This document shows, piece after piece, positions 16,188 through 24,129 of a stretch of DNA of 37,793 bases. The stretch comes from Actinomycetota bacterium (GTDB lineage Bacteria > Actinomycetota > Actinomycetes > S36-B12): contig CANJCG010000003.1 of NCBI GenBank assembly GCA_947472655.1, positions 1 through 37,793 on the forward strand, given 5' to 3'. The first letter of the stretch is position 1, and every line of letters begins with the position of its first letter. Both the position numbers and the translations under genes were made by a program. The notes under the pieces were generated by a model. The model was not told where the DNA came from. It did not search any database and was given only the letters and a program-made list of their open reading frames with translations.

Positions 16188-17426
16188 CTATTCGCCCTCG
16201 GGCGTGACTAATCGGGCAGATCTGACCGCCTTTGGTCCGAATCTGACCCGTAACTGATCGATGGCTACTTCAGCATCTCGGCGCCCGTGCTCTGGCTCCC
16301 CCAGGAGTAACTGTTGAGCCGCACCTGCGCTTGCCTGCAAGCCATCTAGTCGAACGCCAACGAGGCGCACCCGGGCCCGCTGCAACCCAAGGGCATCAAA
16401 GAGTTGCTTGGCCGTGGTGTAAATCTCTTGGGTGACATCGGTGGACTCACTCAACGTTTTAGAACGAGTGATAGTGCTGAAATCAGAAAAACGCACTTTG
16501 AGATGCACACTGCGTGCAACCCGATCCGACTTACGTAGTCGGCTACCCACTTGATCACTGAGTTGCATCAGATGTGCGTGAATCGTTGGCGCATCCTCGA
16601 GATCGTCGACAAAAGTTTCTTCTGCACTAATGCTCTTATCTGGCACGTGCGCAGTAACCGAACGCTGATCCCGGCCCCAAGACAAGTCGTGAAGATGCGC
16701 GCCTGCAGCTACGCCAACTGCCCTCTGCAACGTAGCAAGTGGGGTGTGTGCGATATCTGCAACGGTAGTCAAGCCCAAACGTGTGAGTTGCTCTTCAGTC
16801 TTCTCGCCTACTCCCCATAATGCACCAACGGGCAAGGGATGCAAGAAGGCTAAAACCTCTTGAACTGGAACCACCATGAGCCCATCAGGCTTAGCTCGAG
16901 TTGACGCTAACTTCGCAATGAATTTTGTTGATGCAACTCCGACTGAACACGTGATTCCCTGCTCGTCGTGAACACGCGCTCGAATCATTTCACCGATTTC
17001 AGTTGGACTACCAAGACGTCGCAAACTCCCGCTGATATCAAGGAAGGCTTCGTCAACACTTAAGGGTTCAACTGCCGGAGTGACCGATGAGAAAAGTTCC
17101 ATGATCGACCGACTCACTTCTGCGTACTTGTGATGTGACGGCGTGATGACAACGGCAGTAGGCGCAAGTCGGCGGGCTCGACTCATTGGCATCGCCGAAT
17201 GCACGCCCATAGCTCGCGCTTCATATGTTGCTGAGAGCACTACGCCACGGGAACCGCCCGCGCCAATAATCACCGGCTTGCCGTGCAGTTCTGGCCTTGT
17301 GCGCAACTCAACTAATGCAAAGAATGCGTCCATATCAACATGCAAAATTGTGCAGCCAGCATCGTCATTGCCCACGCCGGATGTACCGACCGAGCGACGT
17401 ACCTGATTACGACTCACACTGACCAT
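16188..17426 (-). CDS. dinB: DNA polymerase IV (Y-family, DinB)
   Basis: Translesion DNA polymerase of 412 residues. The catalytic carboxylates are present: D31 and D33 region in HVDMDAFFALVE and D125-E126 in PLSVDEAFLD, so this is an active DinB type and not the inactive ImuB type. Other Y-family landmarks are VVLSATYEARAMGVHSAMP (finger), CSVGVASTKFIAKLAS, and VGEKTEEQLTRLGLTTVADIA in the helix-hairpin-helix thumb. A QQLLLGE stretch near the C-terminus may be a weak sliding-clamp peptide. It lies 15 bp after the DnaE-like gene with its own GGGGAG site, last in a LexA-controlled operon, so I infer damage induction. Confidence 0.93.
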   Translation of the reverse strand: MVSVSRNQVRRSVGTSGVGNDDAGCTILHVDMDAFFALVELRTRPELHGKPVIIGAGGSRGVVLSATYEARAMGVHSAMPMSRARRLAPTAVVITPSHHKYAEVSRSIMELFSSVTPAVEPLSVDEAFLDISGSLRRLGSPTEIGEMIRARVHDEQGITCSVGVASTKFIAKLASTRAKPDGLMVVPVQEVLAFLHPLPVGALWGVGEKTEEQLTRLGLTTVADIAHTPLATLQRAVGVAAGAHLHDLSWGRDQRSVTAHVPDKSISAEETFVDDLEDAPTIHAHLMQLSDQVGSRLRKSDRVARSVHLKVRFSDFSTITRSKTLSESTDVTQEIYTTAKQLFDALGLQRARVRLVGVRLDGLQASAGAAQQLLLGEPEHGRRDAEVAIDQLRVRFGPKAVRSARLVTPEGE

Positions 17427-17441
17427 TGTTGCGCTCCCCTG

Positions 17442-20400
17442 CTACCAACCGCTGCTACCTGGACTGCTGTGCCACAACTTTGTGACTGGACCTGCCGGTA
17501 CGACATCGGCGTAAGGGGAAACCCGGAAACCGCTGGCATGCACTAATACCCGAGAGCCTGTGGCATCGACCCCAACCGGCCGGTCACTTATCAATGTCTG
17601 ACGAACCGCATCTGTGCCTGACGTGCGCCAGTGCTCGTGCACCGCACCCAGTTCCCATGCTCCTGTAGCCCGAATTGAGACGCCTCGCGGGCCAGTTCGA
17701 CGAACATGTCCACGCACGAGCAATAGCCAAGAGGAAAAGACCGTACTGGCGTATGGCACTTGGAAATCTTCGAAGAAAGTGGCATCAAGCGGACCTGTGG
17801 CGTCGTCAAGGGTTAAAAAAATGACGCGCTTACCGGTACGAATTGGCGGAGTTTGGGTGGCGACCTTCACTCCTGCGATGTAGATCTCTTGCTCAGAGCG
17901 GCAATTCAATAATTGCTCAGCGCGCGTGATCCCTAGCTGTGTAAGCATCGGCCTGAAGAACTCAATGACATGTTTACTCACATCAAGGCCGAGAAGATCC
18001 AACTCAGCACGCACTGACTCGCCGATAGTCATCTCTGGTAACCCAGATGCCGGAGTGGTTGCTGGGTCATCGCCTAGGTCAAGAAGTAACTGACCTGGGC
18101 CATCACCTCGCGGACGCCTACCAAGATCCGCAAGCTGCAATAACAGATCTCGACGAGTGAGGTGTCCGCGTTCGCGCACTGATCGGTTGCGGTCGATGTC
18201 ATATAAATGATCAAAGGCACCTGTCAGGACGAGATGCTCTGCTGTGGGGCGTGCAATTCCCGAACGGTTCCACGCATCACTTAAGGATTGATACGGCTGG
18301 CCAGCAACCAGTCGTTTAACTTCATCCGCATTGATGCCTTTGACTTCAACAAAAGGGACACGCACGCCTTCTCCGGTTGGCGTTGACTCGACTTCATATA
18401 CCTGTGTAGAACGATTAATATCAATACCAAGAATTTCTACCCCAAAATGTCGGGCATCATCAAGGATGAGTCGCTTGGGATACATCCCCGGATCGTGGGT
18501 AAGGATGCCGGCATAAAACGCGGCTGGGTGATGAGTTTTCAGCCAGGCTGATTGATACGTCGGCAGTGCAAAAGCTGCTGCATGGGCTTTACAAAAACCA
18601 AATGACGCGAAGGAACGCAAGACATCCCAGACTTTTTCCACAACCTCTAAGGAGTATCCGCGCCGTAGCGCCGTGGGATAAAACCAGGTGCGCACATCGT
18701 CAATACCTAGGTGAGTATTCATCGAACGACGAGTCTCATCGGCTTCAGCGAGCGAACATCCCGTCATCACCGAAACGATGCGCATCACTTGTTCATGAAA
18801 GACAACGACACCTTGGGTTTCTTCCAGAATTGGGCGTAGATCCTCGTGCACAAACTGCGGTGCGCACCAGCCTTGCCGAGCACGCAAGAATGGATTAATC
18901 ATGTCTGACTTCACCGGGCCTGGGCGAAATAACGAGATATCAATAATGAGATCGTTAAACGTTTCAGGGCCAAACTTGCCGATAAGTTCGCGCTGACCGG
19001 GTGACTCGATCTGAAAACAGCCCAGAGTTCGAGTTGAAGCAATCAACTCATAGGTTGCTGGATCGTCAAGTGGCACATGCTGAAGTGCGAGTGTGACTCC
19101 CTTGGTGCGCTGGACCTCTGACACCGTGTGTGCAATTGATGACTGCATTCGCACACCCAACACATCAAGCTTGAGTAATCCCATGTGCTCGACATCGTCT
19201 TTATCAAACTGACTCATGGGGTAACCCGCATTACTGGATTGCACTGGAGTGCGATCAAGAAGAGATACGTCAGAAAGCAATACGCCGCATGGATGCATCG
19301 CGATATGACGAGGCAAGCCATCGAGTGCTTCAACACGAGCAAGGAAACTATCCAGTTTGCCTTGCGCTGCCATCACCCCAAACCGACTGCGTTTGAGCTC
19401 GGGTAGATCATCGAGAGCTGCTCGAGCATTACGGGCACGAATATGCGGAAACGCTTTAGCGAACGAGTCGATCTCATCAGCAGGTAAACCAAAGGCCGCG
19501 CCTACATCACGAATGGCATGCCGTACGCGATAGGTCTCCATCATGGAAACGCACGCCACCCGCTTGTCGCCGAACCGTTCAAAGATCCAGTCGTAAATTT
19601 CAAGGCGGCGATCAGATTCAACATCAATATCAATATCCGGTAATTCCTTACGCAAGGTCGACAGGAACCTTTCCATAAGCAATCCGTGCGAAAGCGGATC
19701 AACTCCGCTGATGCCAAGCAAGTAATTCACCAAACTTCCTGCACCTGAGCCTCTCGCGGCAACACGCACTTTGCGGCTCGTAACAAGATCAACAACTTCA
19801 GCAACCGTAAGAAAGAATCCGGCAAAACCCAAAGCACCAATCGTTCGCAACTCTTCTTCGAGACGAATACCAGCGGTTTGTTGATCAGCCGTAGACGAAT
19901 ACCGCTGCGAGATTGCAAGGTGACACCGCGTTGCAAGCAGCGCTTGGGCTTGTTGTACTTCATTGCTTGAATCCGCAGCCGTAGCTCCAGTCAAAACATC
20001 AAGTTCGGGAACAAAAGCCTGTCCCAGACCCAAATCATTTTCTGGGTCAAGCGCGCAACTTTCAATCAGGGTCCAGGTATCTCGATGCAAGGTAGAACGT
20101 GCAATTCCAGCAGCCTGAGCAATCTCTTGAACTCTTGCATCAAGTGCTTGTGGGCTATCCAAGATCGCCTCGCCGTTGTTACCCACCACTCGCGATGAAC
20201 TCAACGGCACTAGTTGGCGTGCAGCATCCAATACGTCTGCAGTGGCTGCATCTGCTGCTTCCAAATATCTCGCACCGTGACTCAACACCACTCGTACGTG
20301 ATGTTCGCGCGCCCAACGCCACATCGCGGCGGCCTGACTTGTGGACCAGACAGCCTTGTGATCAGTGCGATGACTTCCAATCGCAATCGCAAGACTTGGG

Positions 20401-20936
20401 CCTACGAGATCACGCCAATGCTGAAGCACTGCAGCAGCTGCTCGTAATTGTCCACGCAATAAGCAAGCACCAAGTTCAGAATCGGGGCCCAGGAGCGCGA
20501 CTAAGCCTTGGCTATGCGCAATGACATCTGATATTTCCAGAATCGGCATTCCATAGGTATCGGTGTTGGCGTGTGCAGCTGAAATCAATCGACATAGCGA
20601 AGCCCAGCCCTGCTTGCCTCGAGCAAGAAACACCACTCGGGTATCTCCTTGTGCTACCCATGCGCCGCCTCGAGCAGGTGTACGGCGGGCTCTCGAATCA
20701 ACCACCGGAGCATGGATAGGAACCACCGCGAGGTCAACTCCCACAACTGGCGTAATACCCGCACTCAGCGCAGCTTGCACCCACTGAACTGCGCCATACA
20801 CCCCATCGCGATCAGTGAGCGCGATGATGTGATGACCATCAGCTGCAGCACGCTCAATGAGCCGCGCAGGGGTCGCTGTGCCGTACTGCAAGGAATAACT
20901 CGAGGCCACACGCAGATGCGGCCATGACAACAACAT
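17442..20936 (-). CDS. dnaE2: DnaE2/ImuC-like DNA polymerase III alpha subunit with degenerate PHP domain
   Basis: A C-family polymerase of 1164 residues, probably the error-prone type. I chose ATG 20936, since GGAG lies 5 nt before it and the PHP domain begins at once; an in-frame ATG at 21014 is less likely. The palm has PDIDIDVESDRR at 433-444 with the catalytic Asp pair. GVVVFHEQVMRI, SFGFCKAHAAAFA and LKLDVLGVRM are conserved DnaE segments. The C-terminal OB domain starts near IYIAGVKVATQTPPIRTG, and the protein ends KLWHSSPGSSGW as in Streptomyces relatives. In the PHP domain the usual HxH and TDH metal ligands read R9-V-A11 and T41-D-R43, so PHP exonuclease activity is probably lost. 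The gene sits between a HEPN gene and dinB. Confidence 0.9.
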   Translation of the reverse strand: MLLSWPHLRVASSYSLQYGTATPARLIERAAADGHHIIALTDRDGVYGAVQWVQAALSAGITPVVGVDLAVVPIHAPVVDSRARRTPARGGAWVAQGDTRVVFLARGKQGWASLCRLISAAHANTDTYGMPILEISDVIAHSQGLVALLGPDSELGACLLRGQLRAAAAVLQHWRDLVGPSLAIAIGSHRTDHKAVWSTSQAAAMWRWAREHHVRVVLSHGARYLEAADAATADVLDAARQLVPLSSSRVVGNNGEAILDSPQALDARVQEIAQAAGIARSTLHRDTWTLIESCALDPENDLGLGQAFVPELDVLTGATAADSSNEVQQAQALLATRCHLAISQRYSSTADQQTAGIRLEEELRTIGALGFAGFFLTVAEVVDLVTSRKVRVAARGSGAGSLVNYLLGISGVDPLSHGLLMERFLSTLRKELPDIDIDVESDRRLEIYDWIFERFGDKRVACVSMMETYRVRHAIRDVGAAFGLPADEIDSFAKAFPHIRARNARAALDDLPELKRSRFGVMAAQGKLDSFLARVEALDGLPRHIAMHPCGVLLSDVSLLDRTPVQSSNAGYPMSQFDKDDVEHMGLLKLDVLGVRMQSSIAHTVSEVQRTKGVTLALQHVPLDDPATYELIASTRTLGCFQIESPGQRELIGKFGPETFNDLIIDISLFRPGPVKSDMINPFLRARQGWCAPQFVHEDLRPILEETQGVVVFHEQVMRIVSVMTGCSLAEADETRRSMNTHLGIDDVRTWFYPTALRRGYSLEVVEKVWDVLRSFASFGFCKAHAAAFALPTYQSAWLKTHHPAAFYAGILTHDPGMYPKRLILDDARHFGVEILGIDINRSTQVYEVESTPTGEGVRVPFVEVKGINADEVKRLVAGQPYQSLSDAWNRSGIARPTAEHLVLTGAFDHLYDIDRNRSVRERGHLTRRDLLLQLADLGRRPRGDGPGQLLLDLGDDPATTPASGLPEMTIGESVRAELDLLGLDVSKHVIEFFRPMLTQLGITRAEQLLNCRSEQEIYIAGVKVATQTPPIRTGKRVIFLTLDDATGPLDATFFEDFQVPYASTVFSSWLLLVRGHVRRTGPRGVSIRATGAWELGAVHEHWRTSGTDAVRQTLISDRPVGVDATGSRVLVHASGFRVSPYADVVPAGPVTKLWHSSPGSSGW

Positions 20937-20973
20937 AAAAACTCCAGAAGAAAAGGAAAAGTAAGAAGCGACA

Positions 20974-21036
20974 GCTACCGGTTGGGAAGGCACCACAACC
21001 GATAGCCGTTGCACTTCGGCTGTCGGGGATCAGCCG
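20974..21036 (-). promoter_or_regulatory. Alternating hairpins in the leader before dnaE2
   Basis: The gap between the HEPN gene and dnaE2 holds three overlapping inverted repeats. Hairpin 1 pairs 21006-20996 with 20984-20974 (11 pairs including one U-G, 11-nt loop). Hairpin 2 pairs 21024-21017 with 21008-21001 (7 of 8). Hairpin 3 pairs 21036-21031 with 21022-21017. Hairpins 1 and 3 can coexist but each excludes 2, the layout of an attenuator. Hairpin 1 is followed by a pyrimidine-rich tract. Function is inference. Confidence 0.45.
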
Positions 21037-21041
21037 GTGAC

Positions 21042-21485
21042 CTAGCTGCCAGTAGGCAGCATGGATTGATGCGTTACACCAAGGGATGCGGTGACACGCT
21101 CAACAAAAGTTTCGACATCGCGAACCAGGTCATCGGCCTCACGAGAAGTCACACAGGGCACACCTGCCTGCGCAAGAGTTCGCTTGCGAGCCCCAGCCGC
21201 AAAAAAGTCGGACCATTCGGCGAACTCGCCCGCAACTTCCGGGAGTACTTGCCACACGCTGCGCACCCGGCTGCGAGATTTACGTTGAACTCGGCCGTGC
21301 GTTGCTAGTACAGCTGCTGCTGCTCGCAGCGCGGCCAAATGGGCTGCTGCATATCTATCAGCAGCTGTGCTGGCCACGATCGCCTCGGTCAGGCTGCGGC
21401 GAGCTGCAGTAATGAGTTCATGTGCTGCTGAAGGAAGTGCGCTCAGCGCGGTGGCTGAGCGGGGGGTTGCTATCAGAATTGCCAT
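21042..21485 (-). CDS. SAV_6107-type HEPN domain protein, SOS operon
   Basis: A small alpha-helical protein of 147 residues. ATG at 21485 is chosen because AAGGAG lies 7 nt before it and family similarity starts there; the frame stays open farther upstream without homology. The segment ADRYAAAHLAALRAAAAVLA and the later VWQVLPEVAGEFAEWSDFFAAGARKR and SREADDLVRDVETFVERV match what I know as the SAV_6107 HEPN family of Actinomycetota. R44-Y-A-A-A-H49 fits the R-x4-6-H motif of HEPN ribonucleases, but activity is not shown by the sequence. It is the first gene after a LexA box and precedes two DNA polymerases, suggesting a role in damage tolerance. Confidence 0.8.
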   Translation of the reverse strand: MAILIATPRSATALSALPSAAHELITAARRSLTEAIVASTAADRYAAAHLAALRAAAAVLATHGRVQRKSRSRVRSVWQVLPEVAGEFAEWSDFFAAGARKRTLAQAGVPCVTSREADDLVRDVETFVERVTASLGVTHQSMLPTGS

Positions 21486-21535
21486 GACAAGCTCCTTATT
21501 CGGGATGTGGTTCGACTTCTTGTACTTCGACCCAT

Positions 21536-21592
21536 CGACCCCGGCTCCTTGCACCGCCGAGCCCGGGGTCGAAGCGAGCCCGGCGGGGCAAG
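21536..21592 (-). promoter_or_regulatory. Possible H-type pseudoknot in the 5' leader of the SOS operon
   Basis: Two inverted repeats interlock. Stem 1 pairs 21592-21581 with 21559-21548 (11 of 12). Stem 2 pairs 21571-21559 with 21547-21536 (12 pairs, one bulged base). The loop of each stem contains an arm of the other, which is the topology of a pseudoknot, or of two mutually exclusive hairpins. It lies in the transcribed leader, about 50 nt before the HEPN gene start. GC content is higher than in the flanks. Confidence 0.5.
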
Positions 21593-21598
21593 AAAGCT

Positions 21599-21637
21599 CT
21601 CTGAGAACCCCGGCCGCGAATCCTGCGAGCCTCAGAG
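21599..21637 (-). promoter_or_regulatory. Inverted repeat just downstream of the LexA box
   Basis: CTCTGAG (21637-21631) and CTCAGAG (21605-21599) on the minus strand form a perfect 7-bp stem around a 25-nt GC-rich loop. It is the first structured element of the leader, before the pseudoknot-like repeats. No T-run follows, so it is not an obvious terminator. Confidence 0.4.
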
Positions 21638-21640
21638 TGT

Positions 21641-21656
21641 TCGAACACTTGTTCGA
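21641..21656. promoter_or_regulatory. LexA (SOS) box
   Basis: TCGAACACTTGTTCGA is a perfect inverted repeat of the form TCGAAC-N4-GTTCGA, the LexA operator of Actinomycetota. Flanking bases extend the symmetry to TGTTCGAACAC and TTGTTCGAACAA, i.e. two adjacent GTTCGAAC palindromes. It lies 155 bp before the HEPN start and 108 bp from the divergent SDR gene. The HEPN-dnaE2-dinB operon is the natural target. Confidence 0.88.
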
Positions 21657-21665
21657 ACAAGACAC

Positions 21666-21695
21666 ACGTTAGCCCGAAGGCCTGACAGTCGTCAA
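21666..21695 (-). promoter_or_regulatory. Candidate promoter of the SOS operon
   Basis: On the minus strand TTGACG (21695-21690) and TAACGT (21671-21666) are 18 bp apart. The predicted start near 21659 falls at the edge of the LexA box, so bound LexA would block initiation. The hexamers fit well, but the assignment is by pattern only. Confidence 0.5.
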
Positions 21696-21764
21696 TCCCA
21701 CACGTTCTTTATGTCTATGTTCCCCCTCAGATATGGTCCGCAATACCCAAGTCAAGGAGCACTC

Positions 21765-22577
21765 ATGAGCAAGGTTTGGTTCATCACAGGAGCATCACGC
21801 GGCTTTGGCCGTTCGTGGACAATCGCAGCGCTCGAACGCGGCGATCGTGTTGCCGGCACCGCTCGCGATATCTCCATGCTCAGTGACTTGGTTGCCACCT
21901 ACGGCGATGCCTTTTTGCCGTTGCAGCTTGATGTCACCGATCGTTCTGGTGATTTCGCTGCTGTTCAACAAGCTCACGAATACTTCGAACGACTTGATGT
22001 CGTGGTGAACAACGCTGGCTACGGTCATTTCGGCTTCACTGAAGAACTGTCTGAAGTTGATATTCGCAATCAAATGGAAACGAACTTCTTTGGTGCCCTC
22101 TGGGTAAGCCAGGCAGCAATTCCCATCATGCGCAATCAAGGCTCCGGCCACATCATTCAAATCTCAAGCGTTGGCGGGGTCTGTGCCTTCCCAATGCTCG
22201 GTGCCTACAACGCGTCAAAGTGGGCACTAGAAGCTATGAGTGAAGCACTCTCCCAAGAAGTTGCTGACTTTGGCATCAAGGTGACGATCATTGAACCTGC
22301 AGGATTTGCTACTGAATGGGGAAATACTTCATCGGTCCACTCCACTGCACTTTCACAGTACGCAGATAAACGAGCAGCACGCGCAGCAGCAGCACGCCAA
22401 ACGCCTCCAGCGGAAGCCACAAATGCTGCGATTTTTGCTGCGGTTGATGCCGAACACCCACCACTTCGTTTGCTGCTCTCGAGCTTTGCTAGCACCCTTG
22501 TCAACATTGCATACGACAAGCGGTTGGCTGAGTGGGATCAATGGAGCGAAGTCACTACGGCTTGCGACAACGTGTAA
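21765..22577 (+). CDS. Short-chain dehydrogenase/reductase (SDR)
   Basis: A cytoplasmic NAD(P)-dependent oxidoreductase of 270 residues with the classical SDR layout. The nucleotide-binding TGASRGFG motif is near 8-15, NNAGYGHFG near 82-90, the catalytic Ser in QISSVGG, and the YNASK pair (Tyr and Lys). The following sequence EPAGFATEWG is typical of the 'SDR in short-chain alcohol dehydrogenase, oxidoreductase' group. The arginine after the first glycine motif (TARD) hints at NADP preference. ATG at 21765 has AAGGAG 7 nt before it; the frame is open upstream but without homology. Substrate is unknown. It is monocistronic and convergent with the YqhA-like gene. Confidence 0.88.
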   Translation: MSKVWFITGASRGFGRSWTIAALERGDRVAGTARDISMLSDLVATYGDAFLPLQLDVTDRSGDFAAVQQAHEYFERLDVVVNNAGYGHFGFTEELSEVDIRNQMETNFFGALWVSQAAIPIMRNQGSGHIIQISSVGGVCAFPMLGAYNASKWALEAMSEALSQEVADFGIKVTIIEPAGFATEWGNTSSVHSTALSQYADKRAARAAAARQTPPAEATNAAIFAAVDAEHPPLRLLLSSFASTLVNIAYDKRLAEWDQWSEVTTACDNV

Positions 22578-22588
22578 GCAGAGCCGGG

Positions 22589-23245
22589 CTACTCCCCTTG
22601 TGGGTTCAAGGCTTCGGCATACCCCTCGCGGAATCCATGTTCTTTTTCCATGATTTTCAGTTCTAACGCAGCTTTTTCTGCCGCAATATCAAGTGTGGCT
22701 CGCTTATCCGCGATGTAATCCGTGACCGCGAATAGCACACCTGACACTACGAAGGTCAGGTGAATCATGATCATCCAAAAGATCTGATCAGTATCTGTCA
22801 TCTCAGGCTCAAGGAACACCGCAAGCAGCTGAATCACCGAAATTGCAACCAATGAACCAATGAGCTTGATCTTCAGACCAGAAAAGTCAACCTTGCCCAT
22901 CCAACTTGGACGATCTTCGGTGTCTTTCGCAACTGAGATTTTCGAAACAAAGTTTTCGTACCCACTGAAAATTACGATGATAATCAAGTTTGCTAACAGC
23001 ACGATGTCGAGCAACTCAAGCAAACTGATTGTGGTGTCTTTCAAACTTGCGCCCGAAGTGATGGTTAACAAATGCCAGAACTCTTGGGCAAACTTGACTA
23101 CGAGTACTACCAGGCCCAGGAGCAACCCAATATAGAACGGCATCAACAACCAGCGGCCATTGAAAAGCATCACTTCAACACCATGCTCAAATGACTTAAA
23201 TTTGCCAACAAACCCACGGCCGTGGGGATGTGGGTTCTTCGTCAT
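22589..23245 (-). CDS. YqhA/UPF0114 family membrane protein
   Basis: A 218-residue integral membrane protein with four likely helices at about 31-53, 75-97, 128-147 and 158-178. It resembles E. coli YqhA (UPF0114): MLFNGRWLLMPFYIGL near the start, the central IIVIFSGYENFVSKI, the MGKVDFSGLKIKLIGSLVAISVIQLL stretch, and IHLTFVVSGVLFAVTD. Function of the family is not established. The C-terminus after about 185 is a charged helix (AAEKAALELKIMEKEHG) not found in YqhA. ATG at 23245 has AAGGAG 7 nt upstream. It diverges from cruF and converges on the SDR gene. Confidence 0.88.
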   Translation of the reverse strand: MTKNPHPHGRGFVGKFKSFEHGVEVMLFNGRWLLMPFYIGLLLGLVVLVVKFAQEFWHLLTITSGASLKDTTISLLELLDIVLLANLIIIVIFSGYENFVSKISVAKDTEDRPSWMGKVDFSGLKIKLIGSLVAISVIQLLAVFLEPEMTDTDQIFWMIMIHLTFVVSGVLFAVTDYIADKRATLDIAAEKAALELKIMEKEHGFREGYAEALNPQGE

Positions 23246-23314
23246 AACTCACTCCTTGGGAATTGAACTGGCCTTTCAGGCTACTGACCCGGAAAGACTT
23301 CTAGTTTCCCACTC

Positions 23315-23320
23315 TAGACT
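23315..23320 (+). promoter_or_regulatory. -10 hexamer of a leaderless cruF mRNA
   Basis: TAGACT ends 8 nt before the cruF ATG (23329), and no Shine-Dalgarno sequence lies between them. Transcription would start at or within a base or two of the start codon. No clear -35 hexamer is visible. The same layout precedes crtE, metF and pknL in this window. Confidence 0.55.
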
Positions 23321-23328
23321 GAGGCCTT

Positions 23329-24129
23329 ATGAGTGTGCGGGTATATACGGGGGGTCATGCCGATCGCGGCAGCAACCTTCCGTCGTGGGTACCAAAGGTT
23401 CCCTGGGCACTTCTCGGTATTGGAATTTTTTCCCAAATAGCCTGGATTTTGGTCGATGGCAACGTCCGTCGAATCTTGACTATCGTTTCGGTTCTTGCGT
23501 TCTTTGGCGCCTCAGCGATCCATGCTCGCCTGACACGTCGCACGAAATGGACGCTTGAATACCTCGGCATCACTCTTGGTGTGAGTTTCCTCGTAGAAGT
23601 TCTCGGTGTTGCAACACAATTCCCATTTGGTGAATACGCCTACACCGATGCTCTTGGGCCACAACTTTTCGGTGTTCCCTTGCTCATCCCGCTGGCATGG
23701 GCCTCGATGGCTTACCCCTGTCTGTTAGCGGCGCAAAGACTTGCAGTCGACCCACTGGCCACTGTCCTTATCGGTGGTGTGCTGCTTGCTTCGTGGGATC
23801 TTTTCCTTGATCCACAAATGGTGAGCCAGGGCTACTGGACCTGGGCCAATACTGGCTGGGAAATTCCTGGCATCGACGGCATCCCATTGCAGAATTTCTT
23901 AGGCTGGCTACTCACCGCCTTTGTCTTGATCGCTCTGCTTGATCGACTTCCTCGCCGGGTCGCGAAAGACGGCGTTCCCGTCGTGATGCTCAGTTGGTTG
24001 TATGTCTCAAATGTGATGGCAGCACTCGTGTTCTTTGGTCGACCAGGAGTCGCCTTATGGGGCGCAGTAATCATGGGCGCCATTGTCATTCCCTGGTGGT
24101 GGCGAAGTTGGAGCAGGCCGCAATGGTGA
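23329..24129 (+). CDS. cruF: Carotenoid 1,2-hydratase-like protein CruF (DUF422)
   Basis: A 266-residue membrane protein with about eight hydrophobic segments. VEVLGVATQFPFGEYAYTDALGPQLFGVPLLIPLAWASMAYPCL is a clear signature of the CruF/DUF422 family, which adds water across the C1',2' double bond of an open psi end of carotenoids such as gamma-carotene or, in haloarchaea, bacterioruberin precursors. GGVLLASWDLFLDPQM and a C-terminal WWW patch complete the match. It opens an operon with cruG (overlapping) and crtD, the same trio needed for myxol-type glycosides in cyanobacteria. The start appears leaderless. Confidence 0.88.
   Translation: MSVRVYTGGHADRGSNLPSWVPKVPWALLGIGIFSQIAWILVDGNVRRILTIVSVLAFFGASAIHARLTRRTKWTLEYLGITLGVSFLVEVLGVATQFPFGEYAYTDALGPQLFGVPLLIPLAWASMAYPCLLAAQRLAVDPLATVLIGGVLLASWDLFLDPQMVSQGYWTWANTGWEIPGIDGIPLQNFLGWLLTAFVLIALLDRLPRRVAKDGVPVVMLSWLYVSNVMAALVFFGRPGVALWGAVIMGAIVIPWWWRSWSRPQW

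Noticed and set aside
16193..16204. CGCC/GGCG palindrome at the dinB stop as intrinsic terminator
   Set aside because: Only a 4-bp stem is possible with a workable loop and no T-run follows.
20937..21014. Extended DnaE N-terminus starting at 21014
   Set aside because: The extra 26 residues have no PHP similarity, and a good GGAG site precedes the ATG at 20936.
21507..21764. N-terminal extension of the SDR protein from 21507
   Set aside because: It would run through the LexA box and leader of the divergent operon; AAGGAG and the Rossmann motif fix the start at 21765.
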